From Eulemur rufifrons (lineage: Eukaryota > Chordata > Mammalia > Primates > Lemuridae), in the NCBI RefSeq assembly GCF_041146395.1, contig NW_027182892.1, positions 116,001 to 180,000 of the forward strand: a DNA stretch of 64,000 bases. Direction: 5' to 3'. The translations under genes were made by a program, and so were the position numbers. Of this stretch, positions 14,177 through 27,160 are shown piece by piece; within the stretch, counting starts at the first letter, position 1; every line of letters begins with the position of its first letter. The notes below the pieces were generated by a model. That model saw only the letters and a list, made by a program, of their open reading frames with translations, made no database searches and had not been told where the DNA came from.

Positions 14177-15078
14177 CCATGTGGATCCTGTTTAATTCTC
14201 TGAAACAGATCCGCAGTTTTCACCTGCCATACTAATATCCACTTCTCCTCTCTGGGGATAATAAAAACCAACCGGGGAACTGACAGAGGGCCTGACCAAC
14301 ACATCCACACCGACCCCACAGGAAAAAAAAAAAAAAACACTGTGGCCTCAAGCTACTAATTATAATGCTAACTTGCAAAATTTCCCTGCATTTTAAAACA
14401 ATGGAAAAATGGTGGTGGGATGATACTTAGAAGAATGGCTTCTTGTCAGTCTCCACTAACAAAAATAGGCAACACCAAGTCAGCTACTCCTCAGCATAGT
14501 TATGTCCGTCGCAGCATTCTTGGGTTTCAGGAGGCACAAACAAACGTTATCACAATTATGGTGAAACGCTGAACACCTGCAAATAATTTTCAACGTAGTG
14601 GTTAATTGAAAAGCTCTGCGGCATACTTCTTGGAACAAGCCAGGTACCTGTGCCCACGCATAGAGGAGTATATAGAAACATGGTGGAATCCCAGCTGATG
14701 AAGCAAAGGATTCCTAAAGGAATGAGATGACCATGCGGATCCTGTTTAATTCTCTGAAACAGAATCCGCACTTTTCACCTGCCAAACACATGCCCACTAC
14801 TCTTCATGGGGATAATAAAAACAAACCAGCGATCTGACAGAGGGCCTGAACACCCATCCTGAACGACCCCACAAAACAAAAAAGGACCCTCCAGCTACTA
14901 ATTATAATGCCAATTTGCAAAATTTCCCTGCATTTTTAAACAATGGAGAAATGATGGTGGGATGATACTTAGAAGAATGGCTTCTTGTCAGTCTCCACTG
15001 ACAAAAATAGGCAACACCAAGTCAGCTACGCCTCAGCATAGTTATGTCCGTAGCAGCCATATTTGGTTTCAGTAGGCA

Positions 15079-18000
15079 CATACACACGTTATCACAATTA
15101 TGGTGAAACGCTGAAAACCTGCAAAGGATTGTCAACATACTGGTTAATTGAAAAGCTCTGCGGCATACTTCTTGGAACTAGCCAGTTTCCTGTGCCCACG
15201 CATAGACAAGTATATAGAACCATGGTGGATTCCCAGCTCATGAAGCAAAGGATTCTTAAAGGAACGGGATTACCATGCGGATCCTGTTTAATTCTCTGAA
15301 ACAGATCCGCAGTTTTCACGTGCCATACTAATACCCACTTCTCCTCTCTGGGGATAATAAAAACCAACCGGGGAACTGACAGAGGGCCTGACCAACACAT
15401 CCACAGCGAGCCCACAGGAAAAAAAAAAAAAACACTGTAGCCTCCAGCTACTAATTATAATGCTAACTTGCAAAATTTTCCTGCATTTTTAAACAATGGA
15501 AAAATGATGGTGAGATGATACTTACAGGAATGGATTCTTGTCAGTCTCCACTAACAAAAATAGGCAATACCAAGTCAGCTACGCCTCAGCATAGTTATGT
15601 CCGTCGCAGCCTTCTTGGGTTTCAGGAGGCACAAACAAACGTTATCACAATTATGGTGAAACGCTGAAAACCTGCAAATAATTTTCAACGTACTGGTTAA
15701 TTGAAAAGCTCTGCGGCATACTACTTGGAACAAGCCAGTTACCTGTTCCCACGCAAAGAGGAGTATAGAGAACCATGGTGGATTTCCAGCTGATGAAGTA
15801 AAGGTTTATTAAAGGAACGGGATGACCATGGGGATCATCGTTAATTCTCTGAAACAGAATCCGCCCTTTTCACCTGCCAAACACATGCCCACTTCTCCTC
15901 TCTGGGGATAATAAAAACTAACCAGCGAACTGACAGAGGGCCTGCCGCCCCCATCCACATCGACCACACACACAAAAAAAAAAAACCGTACCCTCCAGCT
16001 ACTAATTATAATGCTAACTTGCAAAATTTCCCTGCATTTTAAAACACTGGAAAAATGGTGGTGGGATGATACTTAGAAGAATGGCTTCTTGTCAGTCTCC
16101 ACTAACAAAAATAGGCAACACCAAGTCAGCTACTCCTCAGCATAGTTATGTCCGTCGCAGCCTTCTTGGGTTTCAGGAGGCAGAAACACACGATATCACA
16201 ATTATGGTGAAATGCTGAACACCTGCAAATAATTTTCAACGTACTGGTTTATTGAAAAGCTCTGCGGCATACTTCTTGGAACAAGCCAGTTACCTGTTCC
16301 CAGGCAAAGAGGAGTATATAGAACCATGGTGGATTTCCAGCTGATGAAGTAAAGGATTATTAAAGGAACGGGATGACCATGGGGATCATCGTTAATTCTC
16401 TGAAACAGAATCCGCCCTTTTCACCTGCCAAACACATGCCCACTTCTCCTCTCTGGGGATAATAAAAACTAACCAGCGAACTGACAGAGGGCCTGACCCC
16501 CACATCCACATCGACCACACACAAAAAAAAAAACCGTACCCTCCAGCTACTATTTATAATGCTAACTTGCAAAATTTCCCTGCATTTTAAAACACTGGAA
16601 AAATGGTGGTGGGATGATACTTAGAAGAATGGCTTCTTGTCAGTCTCCACTAACAAAATTGGCAACACCAAGTCAGCTACTCCTCAGCATAGTTATGTCC
16701 GTCGCAGACTTCTTGGGTTTCAGGAGGCACAAACACACGTTATCACAATTATTGTGAAACGCTGAACACCTGCAAATAATTTTCAACGTACTGGTTAATT
16801 GAAAAGCTCTGCGACATACTTCTTGGAACAAGCCAGTTACCTGTTCCCACGCAAAGAGGAGTATAGAGAACCATGGTGGATTTCCAGCTGATGAAGTAAA
16901 GGATTATTAAAGGAACGGGATGACCATGGGGATCATCGTTAATTCTCTGAAACAGAATCCGCCCTTTTCACCTGCCAAACACATGCCCACTTCTCCTCTC
17001 TGGGGATAATAAAAACTAACCAGCGAACTGACAGTGGGCCTGACCCCCCCATCCACATCGACCACACACACAAAAAAAAAACCGTACCCTCCAGCTACTA
17101 ATTCTAATGCTAACTTGCAAAATTTCCCTGCATTTTAAAACAATGGAAAAATGGTGGTGGGATGATACTTAGAAGAATGGCTTCTTGTCAGTCTCCACTA
17201 ACAAAAATAGGCAACACCAAGTCAGCTACTCCTCAGCATAGTTATGTCCGTCGCAGCTTTCTTGGGTTTCAGGAGGCACAAACACACGTTATCACAATTA
17301 TGGTGAAACGCTGAACACCAGCAAATAATTTTCAACGTAGTGGTTAAGTGAAAATCTCTGCGGCATACTTCTTGGAACAAGCCAGTTACCTGTTCCCACG
17401 CAAAGAGGAGTATAGAGAACCATGGTGGATTTCCAGCTGATGAAGTAAAGGATTATTAAAGGAACGGGATGACCATGGGGATCATCGTAAATTCTCTGAA
17501 ACAGAATCCGCCCTTTTCACCTGCCAAACACATGCCCACTTCTCCTCTCTGGGGATAATAAAAACTAACCAGCGAACTGACAGAGGGCCTGACCCCCCCC
17601 ATCCACATCGACCACACAAAAAAAAAAAACCGTACCCTCCAGCTACTAATTATAATGCTAACTTGCAAAATTTCCCTGCATTTTAAAACAATGGAAAAAT
17701 TGTTGTGGGATGATACTTAGAGGAATGGCTTCTTGACAGTCTCCACTAAGAAAAATAGGCAACACCAAGTCAGCTACGCCTCAGCATAGTTATGTCCGTC
17801 GCAGCCTTCTTGGGTTTCAGGAGGGACATACAAACGTTATCAAAATTATGGTGAAACGCTGAACACCTGCAAATAATTTTCAAGGTACTGGTTAATTGAA
17901 AAGCTCTGCAGCATACTTCTTGGAACAAGCCAGTTACCTGTTCCCACGCAAAGAGGAGTATATAGAAACATCGTGGAATCCCAGCTGATGAAGCAAAGGA

Positions 18001-21000
18001 TTCCTAAAGGAATGAGATGACCATGCGGATCCTGTTTAATTCTCTGAAACAGAATCCGCACTTTTCACCTGCCAAACACATGCCCACTACTCTTCATGGG
18101 GATAATAAAAACAAACCAGCGATCTGACAGAGGGCCTGAACACCCATCCTGAACGACCCCACAAAACAAAAAAGGACCCTCCAGCTACTAATTATAATGC
18201 CAATTTGCAAAATTTCCCTGCATTTTTAAACAATGGAGAAATGATGGTGGGATGATACTTAGAAGAATGGCTTCTTGTCAGTCTCCACTGACAAAAATAG
18301 GCAACACCAAGTCAGCTACGCCTCAGCATAGTTATGTCCGTAGCAGCCATATTTGGTTTCAGTAGGCACATACACACGTTATCACAATTATGGTGAAACG
18401 CTGAAAACCTGCAAAGGATTGTCAACATACTGGTTAATTGAAAAGCTCTGAGGCATACTTCTTGGAACTAGCCAGTTTCCTGTGCCCACGCATAGAGAAG
18501 TATATAGAACCATGGTGGATTCCCAGCTCATGAAGCAAAGGATTCTTAAAGGAACGGGATTACCATGCGGATCCTGTTTAATTCTCTGAAACGGATCCGC
18601 AGTTTTCACCTGCCATACTAATACCCACTTCTCCTCTCTGGGGATAATAAAAACCAACCGGGGAACTGACAGAGGGCCTGACCAACACATCCACACCGAC
18701 CCCACGGGATAAAAAAAAAAAAAAAACACCGTAGCCTCCAGCTACTAATTATAATGCTAACTTGCAAAATTTCCCTGCATTTTAAAACAATGGAAAAATG
18801 GTGGTGGGATGATACTTAGAAGAATGGCTTCTTGTCAGTCTTCACTGACAAAAATAGGCAACACCAAGTCAGCTACGCCTCAGCATAGTTATGTCCGTAG
18901 CAGCCATATTTGGTTTCAGTAGGCACATACACACGTTATCACAATTATGGTGAAACGCTGAAAACCTGCAAATAATTTTCAACATACCGGTTAATTGAAA
19001 AGCTCTGAGGCATACTTCTTGGATCAAGCCAGTTACCTGTTCCCACACAAAGAGGAGTTTATAGAACCATGGTGGATTCCCAGCTCATGAAGCAAAGGAT
19101 TCTTAAAGGAATGGGATTACCATGCGGATCCTGTTTAAATCTCTGAAACAGATCCGCAGTTTTCACCTGCCATACTAATACCCACTTCTCCTCTCTGGGG
19201 ATAATAAAAACTAACCAGCGAACTCACAGAGGGCCTGACCAACACATCCACACCGACCACACAGGAAAAAAAAAACAAAACACCGTAGCCTCCAGGTACT
19301 AATTATAATGCTAACTTGCAAAATTTTCCTGCATTTTTAAACAATGGAAAAATGATGGTGAGATGATACTTAGAAGAATGGATTATTGTCAGTCTCCACT
19401 AACAAAAATAGGCAAAACCAAGGCAGCTACGCCTCAGCATAGTTATGTCCGTCGCAGCCTTCTTGGGTTTCAGGAGGCACAAACAAAGGTTCTCACAATT
19501 ATGGTGAAACGCTGAACACCTGCAAATAATTTTCAACGTACTGGTTAATTGAAAAGCTCTGCGGCATACTTCTTGGAACAAGCCAGTTACCTGTTCCCAC
19601 GCAAACAGGAGTATATAGAACCATGGTGGATTTCCAGCTGATGAAGTAAAGGATTATTAAAGGAACGGGATGACCATGGGGATCATCCTTAATTCTCTGA
19701 AACAGAATCCGCCCTTTTCACCTGCCAAACACACGCCCACTTCTCCTCTCTGGGGATAATAAAACCTAACCAGCGAACTGACAGAGGGCCTGCCCCCCCC
19801 CAGCCACATCGAGCACACACACAAAAAAAAAACGGTACCCTCCAGCTACTAATTATAATGCTAACTTGCAAAATTTCCCTGCATTTTAAAACAATGGAAA
19901 AATGGTGGTGGGATGATACTTAGAAGAATGGCTTCTTGTCAGTCTCCACTAACAAAAATAGGCAACACCAAGTCAGCTACTCCTCAGCATAGTTATGTCT
20001 GTCGCAGCCTTCTTGGGTTTCAGGAGGCACAAACACACGTTATCACAATTATGGTGAAATGCTGAACACCTGCAAATAATTTTCAACGTAGTGGTTAATT
20101 GAAAAGCTCTGCGGTATACTTCTTGGAACAAGCCAGTTACCTGTTCCCACGCAAAGAGGAGTATATAGAACCATGGTGGATTTCCAGCTGATGAAGTAAA
20201 GGATTATTAAAGGAACAGGATGACCATGGGGATCATCGTTAATTCTCTGAAACAGAATCCGCCCTTTTCACCTGCCAAACACATGCCCACTTCTCCTCTC
20301 TGGGGATAATAAAAACTAACCAGCGAACTGACAGAGGGCCTGCCCCCCCCATCTACATCGACCACACACACAAAAAAAACGGTACCCTCCAGCTACTAAT
20401 TATAATGCTAACTTGCAAAATTTCCCTGCATTTTAAAACAATGGAAAAATGGTGGTGGGATGATACTTAGAAGAATGGCTTCTTGTCAGTCTCCACTAAC
20501 AAAAATAGGCAACACCAAGTCAGCTACTCCTCAGCATAGTTATGTCCGTCGCAGCCTTCTTGGGTTTCAGGAGGAACACACAAACGTTATCAAAATTATG
20601 GTGAAACGCTGAACACCTGCAAATAATTTTCAATGTACTGGTTAATTTGAAAACTCTCCAGCATACTTCTTGGAACAAGCCAGGTACCTGTGCCCACGCA
20701 TAGAGGAGTATATAGAATCATGGTGGAATCCCAGCTGATGAAGCAAAGGATTCTTAAAGGAATGAGATGACCATGCGGATCCTGTTTAATTCTCTGAAAC
20801 AGAATCCGCACTTTTCACCTGCCAAACACATGCCCACTACTCTTCTCTGGGGATAATAAAAACAAACCAGCGATCTGACAGAGGGCCTGAACACCCATCC
20901 TGACCGACCCCACAAAACAAAAAAGTACCCTCCAGCTACTAATTATAATGCCAATTTGCAAAATTTCCCTGCATTTTTAAACAATGGAGAAATGATGGTG

Positions 21001-21119
21001 GGATGATACTTAGAAGAATGGCTTCTTGTCAGTCTCCACTGACAAAAATAGGCAACACCCAGTCAGCTACGCCTCAGCATAGTTATGTCCCTAGCAGTCA
21101 TATTTGGTTTCAGTAGGCT
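15079..21119. repeat. 6,041-bp higher-order unit, copy 1 (11 monomers)
   Basis: Monomer order C A A A A B C C A A B, with diagnostic sites near 15272, 15827, 16377, 16923, 17473, 18030, 18570, 19119, 19672, 20220 and 20777. It is repeated at +6,041 bp with no length change and only three substitutions that I found by eye (18356/24397, 20527/26568 and 20777/26818). The left edge is set by the last mismatch, at 15078 versus 21119. The crossover lies in related monomers, as expected of unequal exchange. Confidence 0.92.
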
Positions 21120-24100
21120 CATACACACGTTATCACAATTATGGTGAAACGCTGAAAACCTGCAAAGGATTGTCAACATACTGGTTAATTGAAAAGCTCT
21201 GCGGCATACTTCTTGGAACTAGCCAGTTTCCTGTGCCCACGCATAGACAAGTATATAGAACCATGGTGGATTCCCAGCTCATGAAGCAAAGGATTCTTAA
21301 AGGAACGGGATTACCATGCGGATCCTGTTTAATTCTCTGAAACAGATCCGCAGTTTTCACGTGCCATACTAATACCCACTTCTCCTCTCTGGGGATAATA
21401 AAAACCAACCGGGGAACTGACAGAGGGCCTGACCAACACATCCACAGCGAGCCCACAGGAAAAAAAAAAAAAACACTGTAGCCTCCAGCTACTAATTATA
21501 ATGCTAACTTGCAAAATTTTCCTGCATTTTTAAACAATGGAAAAATGATGGTGAGATGATACTTACAGGAATGGATTCTTGTCAGTCTCCACTAACAAAA
21601 ATAGGCAATACCAAGTCAGCTACGCCTCAGCATAGTTATGTCCGTCGCAGCCTTCTTGGGTTTCAGGAGGCACAAACAAACGTTATCACAATTATGGTGA
21701 AACGCTGAAAACCTGCAAATAATTTTCAACGTACTGGTTAATTGAAAAGCTCTGCGGCATACTACTTGGAACAAGCCAGTTACCTGTTCCCACGCAAAGA
21801 GGAGTATAGAGAACCATGGTGGATTTCCAGCTGATGAAGTAAAGGTTTATTAAAGGAACGGGATGACCATGGGGATCATCGTTAATTCTCTGAAACAGAA
21901 TCCGCCCTTTTCACCTGCCAAACACATGCCCACTTCTCCTCTCTGGGGATAATAAAAACTAACCAGCGAACTGACAGAGGGCCTGCCGCCCCCATCCACA
22001 TCGACCACACACACAAAAAAAAAAAACCGTACCCTCCAGCTACTAATTATAATGCTAACTTGCAAAATTTCCCTGCATTTTAAAACACTGGAAAAATGGT
22101 GGTGGGATGATACTTAGAAGAATGGCTTCTTGTCAGTCTCCACTAACAAAAATAGGCAACACCAAGTCAGCTACTCCTCAGCATAGTTATGTCCGTCGCA
22201 GCCTTCTTGGGTTTCAGGAGGCAGAAACACACGATATCACAATTATGGTGAAATGCTGAACACCTGCAAATAATTTTCAACGTACTGGTTTATTGAAAAG
22301 CTCTGCGGCATACTTCTTGGAACAAGCCAGTTACCTGTTCCCAGGCAAAGAGGAGTATATAGAACCATGGTGGATTTCCAGCTGATGAAGTAAAGGATTA
22401 TTAAAGGAACGGGATGACCATGGGGATCATCGTTAATTCTCTGAAACAGAATCCGCCCTTTTCACCTGCCAAACACATGCCCACTTCTCCTCTCTGGGGA
22501 TAATAAAAACTAACCAGCGAACTGACAGAGGGCCTGACCCCCACATCCACATCGACCACACACAAAAAAAAAAACCGTACCCTCCAGCTACTATTTATAA
22601 TGCTAACTTGCAAAATTTCCCTGCATTTTAAAACACTGGAAAAATGGTGGTGGGATGATACTTAGAAGAATGGCTTCTTGTCAGTCTCCACTAACAAAAT
22701 TGGCAACACCAAGTCAGCTACTCCTCAGCATAGTTATGTCCGTCGCAGACTTCTTGGGTTTCAGGAGGCACAAACACACGTTATCACAATTATTGTGAAA
22801 CGCTGAACACCTGCAAATAATTTTCAACGTACTGGTTAATTGAAAAGCTCTGCGACATACTTCTTGGAACAAGCCAGTTACCTGTTCCCACGCAAAGAGG
22901 AGTATAGAGAACCATGGTGGATTTCCAGCTGATGAAGTAAAGGATTATTAAAGGAACGGGATGACCATGGGGATCATCGTTAATTCTCTGAAACAGAATC
23001 CGCCCTTTTCACCTGCCAAACACATGCCCACTTCTCCTCTCTGGGGATAATAAAAACTAACCAGCGAACTGACAGTGGGCCTGACCCCCCCATCCACATC
23101 GACCACACACACAAAAAAAAAACCGTACCCTCCAGCTACTAATTCTAATGCTAACTTGCAAAATTTCCCTGCATTTTAAAACAATGGAAAAATGGTGGTG
23201 GGATGATACTTAGAAGAATGGCTTCTTGTCAGTCTCCACTAACAAAAATAGGCAACACCAAGTCAGCTACTCCTCAGCATAGTTATGTCCGTCGCAGCTT
23301 TCTTGGGTTTCAGGAGGCACAAACACACGTTATCACAATTATGGTGAAACGCTGAACACCAGCAAATAATTTTCAACGTAGTGGTTAAGTGAAAATCTCT
23401 GCGGCATACTTCTTGGAACAAGCCAGTTACCTGTTCCCACGCAAAGAGGAGTATAGAGAACCATGGTGGATTTCCAGCTGATGAAGTAAAGGATTATTAA
23501 AGGAACGGGATGACCATGGGGATCATCGTAAATTCTCTGAAACAGAATCCGCCCTTTTCACCTGCCAAACACATGCCCACTTCTCCTCTCTGGGGATAAT
23601 AAAAACTAACCAGCGAACTGACAGAGGGCCTGACCCCCCCCATCCACATCGACCACACAAAAAAAAAAAACCGTACCCTCCAGCTACTAATTATAATGCT
23701 AACTTGCAAAATTTCCCTGCATTTTAAAACAATGGAAAAATTGTTGTGGGATGATACTTAGAGGAATGGCTTCTTGACAGTCTCCACTAAGAAAAATAGG
23801 CAACACCAAGTCAGCTACGCCTCAGCATAGTTATGTCCGTCGCAGCCTTCTTGGGTTTCAGGAGGGACATACAAACGTTATCAAAATTATGGTGAAACGC
23901 TGAACACCTGCAAATAATTTTCAAGGTACTGGTTAATTGAAAAGCTCTGCAGCATACTTCTTGGAACAAGCCAGTTACCTGTTCCCACGCAAAGAGGAGT
24001 ATATAGAAACATCGTGGAATCCCAGCTGATGAAGCAAAGGATTCCTAAAGGAATGAGATGACCATGCGGATCCTGTTTAATTCTCTGAAACAGAATCCGC

Positions 24101-27100
24101 ACTTTTCACCTGCCAAACACATGCCCACTACTCTTCATGGGGATAATAAAAACAAACCAGCGATCTGACAGAGGGCCTGAACACCCATCCTGAACGACCC
24201 CACAAAACAAAAAAGGACCCTCCAGCTACTAATTATAATGCCAATTTGCAAAATTTCCCTGCATTTTTAAACAATGGAGAAATGATGGTGGGATGATACT
24301 TAGAAGAATGGCTTCTTGTCAGTCTCCACTGACAAAAATAGGCAACACCAAGTCAGCTACGCCTCAGCATAGTTATGTCCGTAGCAGCCATATTTGTTTT
24401 CAGTAGGCACATACACACGTTATCACAATTATGGTGAAACGCTGAAAACCTGCAAAGGATTGTCAACATACTGGTTAATTGAAAAGCTCTGAGGCATACT
24501 TCTTGGAACTAGCCAGTTTCCTGTGCCCACGCATAGAGAAGTATATAGAACCATGGTGGATTCCCAGCTCATGAAGCAAAGGATTCTTAAAGGAACGGGA
24601 TTACCATGCGGATCCTGTTTAATTCTCTGAAACGGATCCGCAGTTTTCACCTGCCATACTAATACCCACTTCTCCTCTCTGGGGATAATAAAAACCAACC
24701 GGGGAACTGACAGAGGGCCTGACCAACACATCCACACCGACCCCACGGGATAAAAAAAAAAAAAAAACACCGTAGCCTCCAGCTACTAATTATAATGCTA
24801 ACTTGCAAAATTTCCCTGCATTTTAAAACAATGGAAAAATGGTGGTGGGATGATACTTAGAAGAATGGCTTCTTGTCAGTCTTCACTGACAAAAATAGGC
24901 AACACCAAGTCAGCTACGCCTCAGCATAGTTATGTCCGTAGCAGCCATATTTGGTTTCAGTAGGCACATACACACGTTATCACAATTATGGTGAAACGCT
25001 GAAAACCTGCAAATAATTTTCAACATACCGGTTAATTGAAAAGCTCTGAGGCATACTTCTTGGATCAAGCCAGTTACCTGTTCCCACACAAAGAGGAGTT
25101 TATAGAACCATGGTGGATTCCCAGCTCATGAAGCAAAGGATTCTTAAAGGAATGGGATTACCATGCGGATCCTGTTTAAATCTCTGAAACAGATCCGCAG
25201 TTTTCACCTGCCATACTAATACCCACTTCTCCTCTCTGGGGATAATAAAAACTAACCAGCGAACTCACAGAGGGCCTGACCAACACATCCACACCGACCA
25301 CACAGGAAAAAAAAAACAAAACACCGTAGCCTCCAGGTACTAATTATAATGCTAACTTGCAAAATTTTCCTGCATTTTTAAACAATGGAAAAATGATGGT
25401 GAGATGATACTTAGAAGAATGGATTATTGTCAGTCTCCACTAACAAAAATAGGCAAAACCAAGGCAGCTACGCCTCAGCATAGTTATGTCCGTCGCAGCC
25501 TTCTTGGGTTTCAGGAGGCACAAACAAAGGTTCTCACAATTATGGTGAAACGCTGAACACCTGCAAATAATTTTCAACGTACTGGTTAATTGAAAAGCTC
25601 TGCGGCATACTTCTTGGAACAAGCCAGTTACCTGTTCCCACGCAAACAGGAGTATATAGAACCATGGTGGATTTCCAGCTGATGAAGTAAAGGATTATTA
25701 AAGGAACGGGATGACCATGGGGATCATCCTTAATTCTCTGAAACAGAATCCGCCCTTTTCACCTGCCAAACACACGCCCACTTCTCCTCTCTGGGGATAA
25801 TAAAACCTAACCAGCGAACTGACAGAGGGCCTGCCCCCCCCCAGCCACATCGAGCACACACACAAAAAAAAAACGGTACCCTCCAGCTACTAATTATAAT
25901 GCTAACTTGCAAAATTTCCCTGCATTTTAAAACAATGGAAAAATGGTGGTGGGATGATACTTAGAAGAATGGCTTCTTGTCAGTCTCCACTAACAAAAAT
26001 AGGCAACACCAAGTCAGCTACTCCTCAGCATAGTTATGTCTGTCGCAGCCTTCTTGGGTTTCAGGAGGCACAAACACACGTTATCACAATTATGGTGAAA
26101 TGCTGAACACCTGCAAATAATTTTCAACGTAGTGGTTAATTGAAAAGCTCTGCGGTATACTTCTTGGAACAAGCCAGTTACCTGTTCCCACGCAAAGAGG
26201 AGTATATAGAACCATGGTGGATTTCCAGCTGATGAAGTAAAGGATTATTAAAGGAACAGGATGACCATGGGGATCATCGTTAATTCTCTGAAACAGAATC
26301 CGCCCTTTTCACCTGCCAAACACATGCCCACTTCTCCTCTCTGGGGATAATAAAAACTAACCAGCGAACTGACAGAGGGCCTGCCCCCCCCATCTACATC
26401 GACCACACACACAAAAAAAACGGTACCCTCCAGCTACTAATTATAATGCTAACTTGCAAAATTTCCCTGCATTTTAAAACAATGGAAAAATGGTGGTGGG
26501 ATGATACTTAGAAGAATGGCTTCTTGTCAGTCTCCACTAACAAAAATAGGCAACACCAAGTCAGCTATTCCTCAGCATAGTTATGTCCGTCGCAGCCTTC
26601 TTGGGTTTCAGGAGGAACACACAAACGTTATCAAAATTATGGTGAAACGCTGAACACCTGCAAATAATTTTCAATGTACTGGTTAATTTGAAAACTCTCC
26701 AGCATACTTCTTGGAACAAGCCAGGTACCTGTGCCCACGCATAGAGGAGTATATAGAATCATGGTGGAATCCCAGCTGATGAAGCAAAGGATTCTTAAAG
26801 GAATGAGATGACCATGCAGATCCTGTTTAATTCTCTGAAACAGAATCCGCACTTTTCACCTGCCAAACACATGCCCACTACTCTTCTCTGGGGATAATAA
26901 AAACAAACCAGCGATCTGACAGAGGGCCTGAACACCCATCCTGACCGACCCCACAAAACAAAAAAGTACCCTCCAGCTACTAATTATAATGCCAATTTGC
27001 AAAATTTCCCTGCATTTTTAAACAATGGAGAAATGATGGTGGGATGATACTTAGAAGAATGGCTTCTTGTCAGTCTCCACTGACAAAAATAGGCAACACC

Positions 27101-27160
27101 CAGTCAGCTACGCCTCAGCATAGTTATGTCCCTAGCAGTCATATTTGGTTTCAGTAGGCT
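21120..27160. repeat. 6,041-bp higher-order unit, copy 2 (11 monomers)
   Basis: Same 11-monomer order as copy 1. Identity between the two copies continues 32 bp further, to 21151/27192, then breaks (GAAACGCTG versus GAAACGGTG). Homopolymer and CA-tract lengths are also unchanged between the copies, although these are the fastest-changing parts of the monomer elsewhere in the array. The duplication is therefore very recent, or an assembly duplicate. Confidence 0.92.
21312..21866. repeat. Representative class C satellite monomer
   Basis: Class C (about 555 bp) is defined by ACGGGATTACCATGCGGATCC, AAACAGATCCGCAGTTTTC, CCATACTAATACCCAC, and a long poly-A run after CCCACAGG. It keeps a 13-bp hairpin with one bulged C around the GGATCC. 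Class C monomers occur near 3165, 9236, 11982, 14177, 15272, 18570, 19119, 21312, 24611, 25159, 27355, 31198, 32293, 35036, 38336, 41641, 43846, 44941, 45498, 48241 and 49769. Confidence 0.8.

Larger units (their letters stand above)
7558..15078. repeat. Homogenised satellite array, block 2
   Basis: Continuation of the same array. The order of monomers by diagnostic site is B7590 A8139 B8690 C9236 A9792 A10338 A10887 B11440 C11982 A12537 A13088 B13631 C14177 B14732. This block mixes the three classes most densely, with B-C pairs recurring every few monomers, but no exact higher-order period is seen inside it. No gene is seen. Confidence 0.93.
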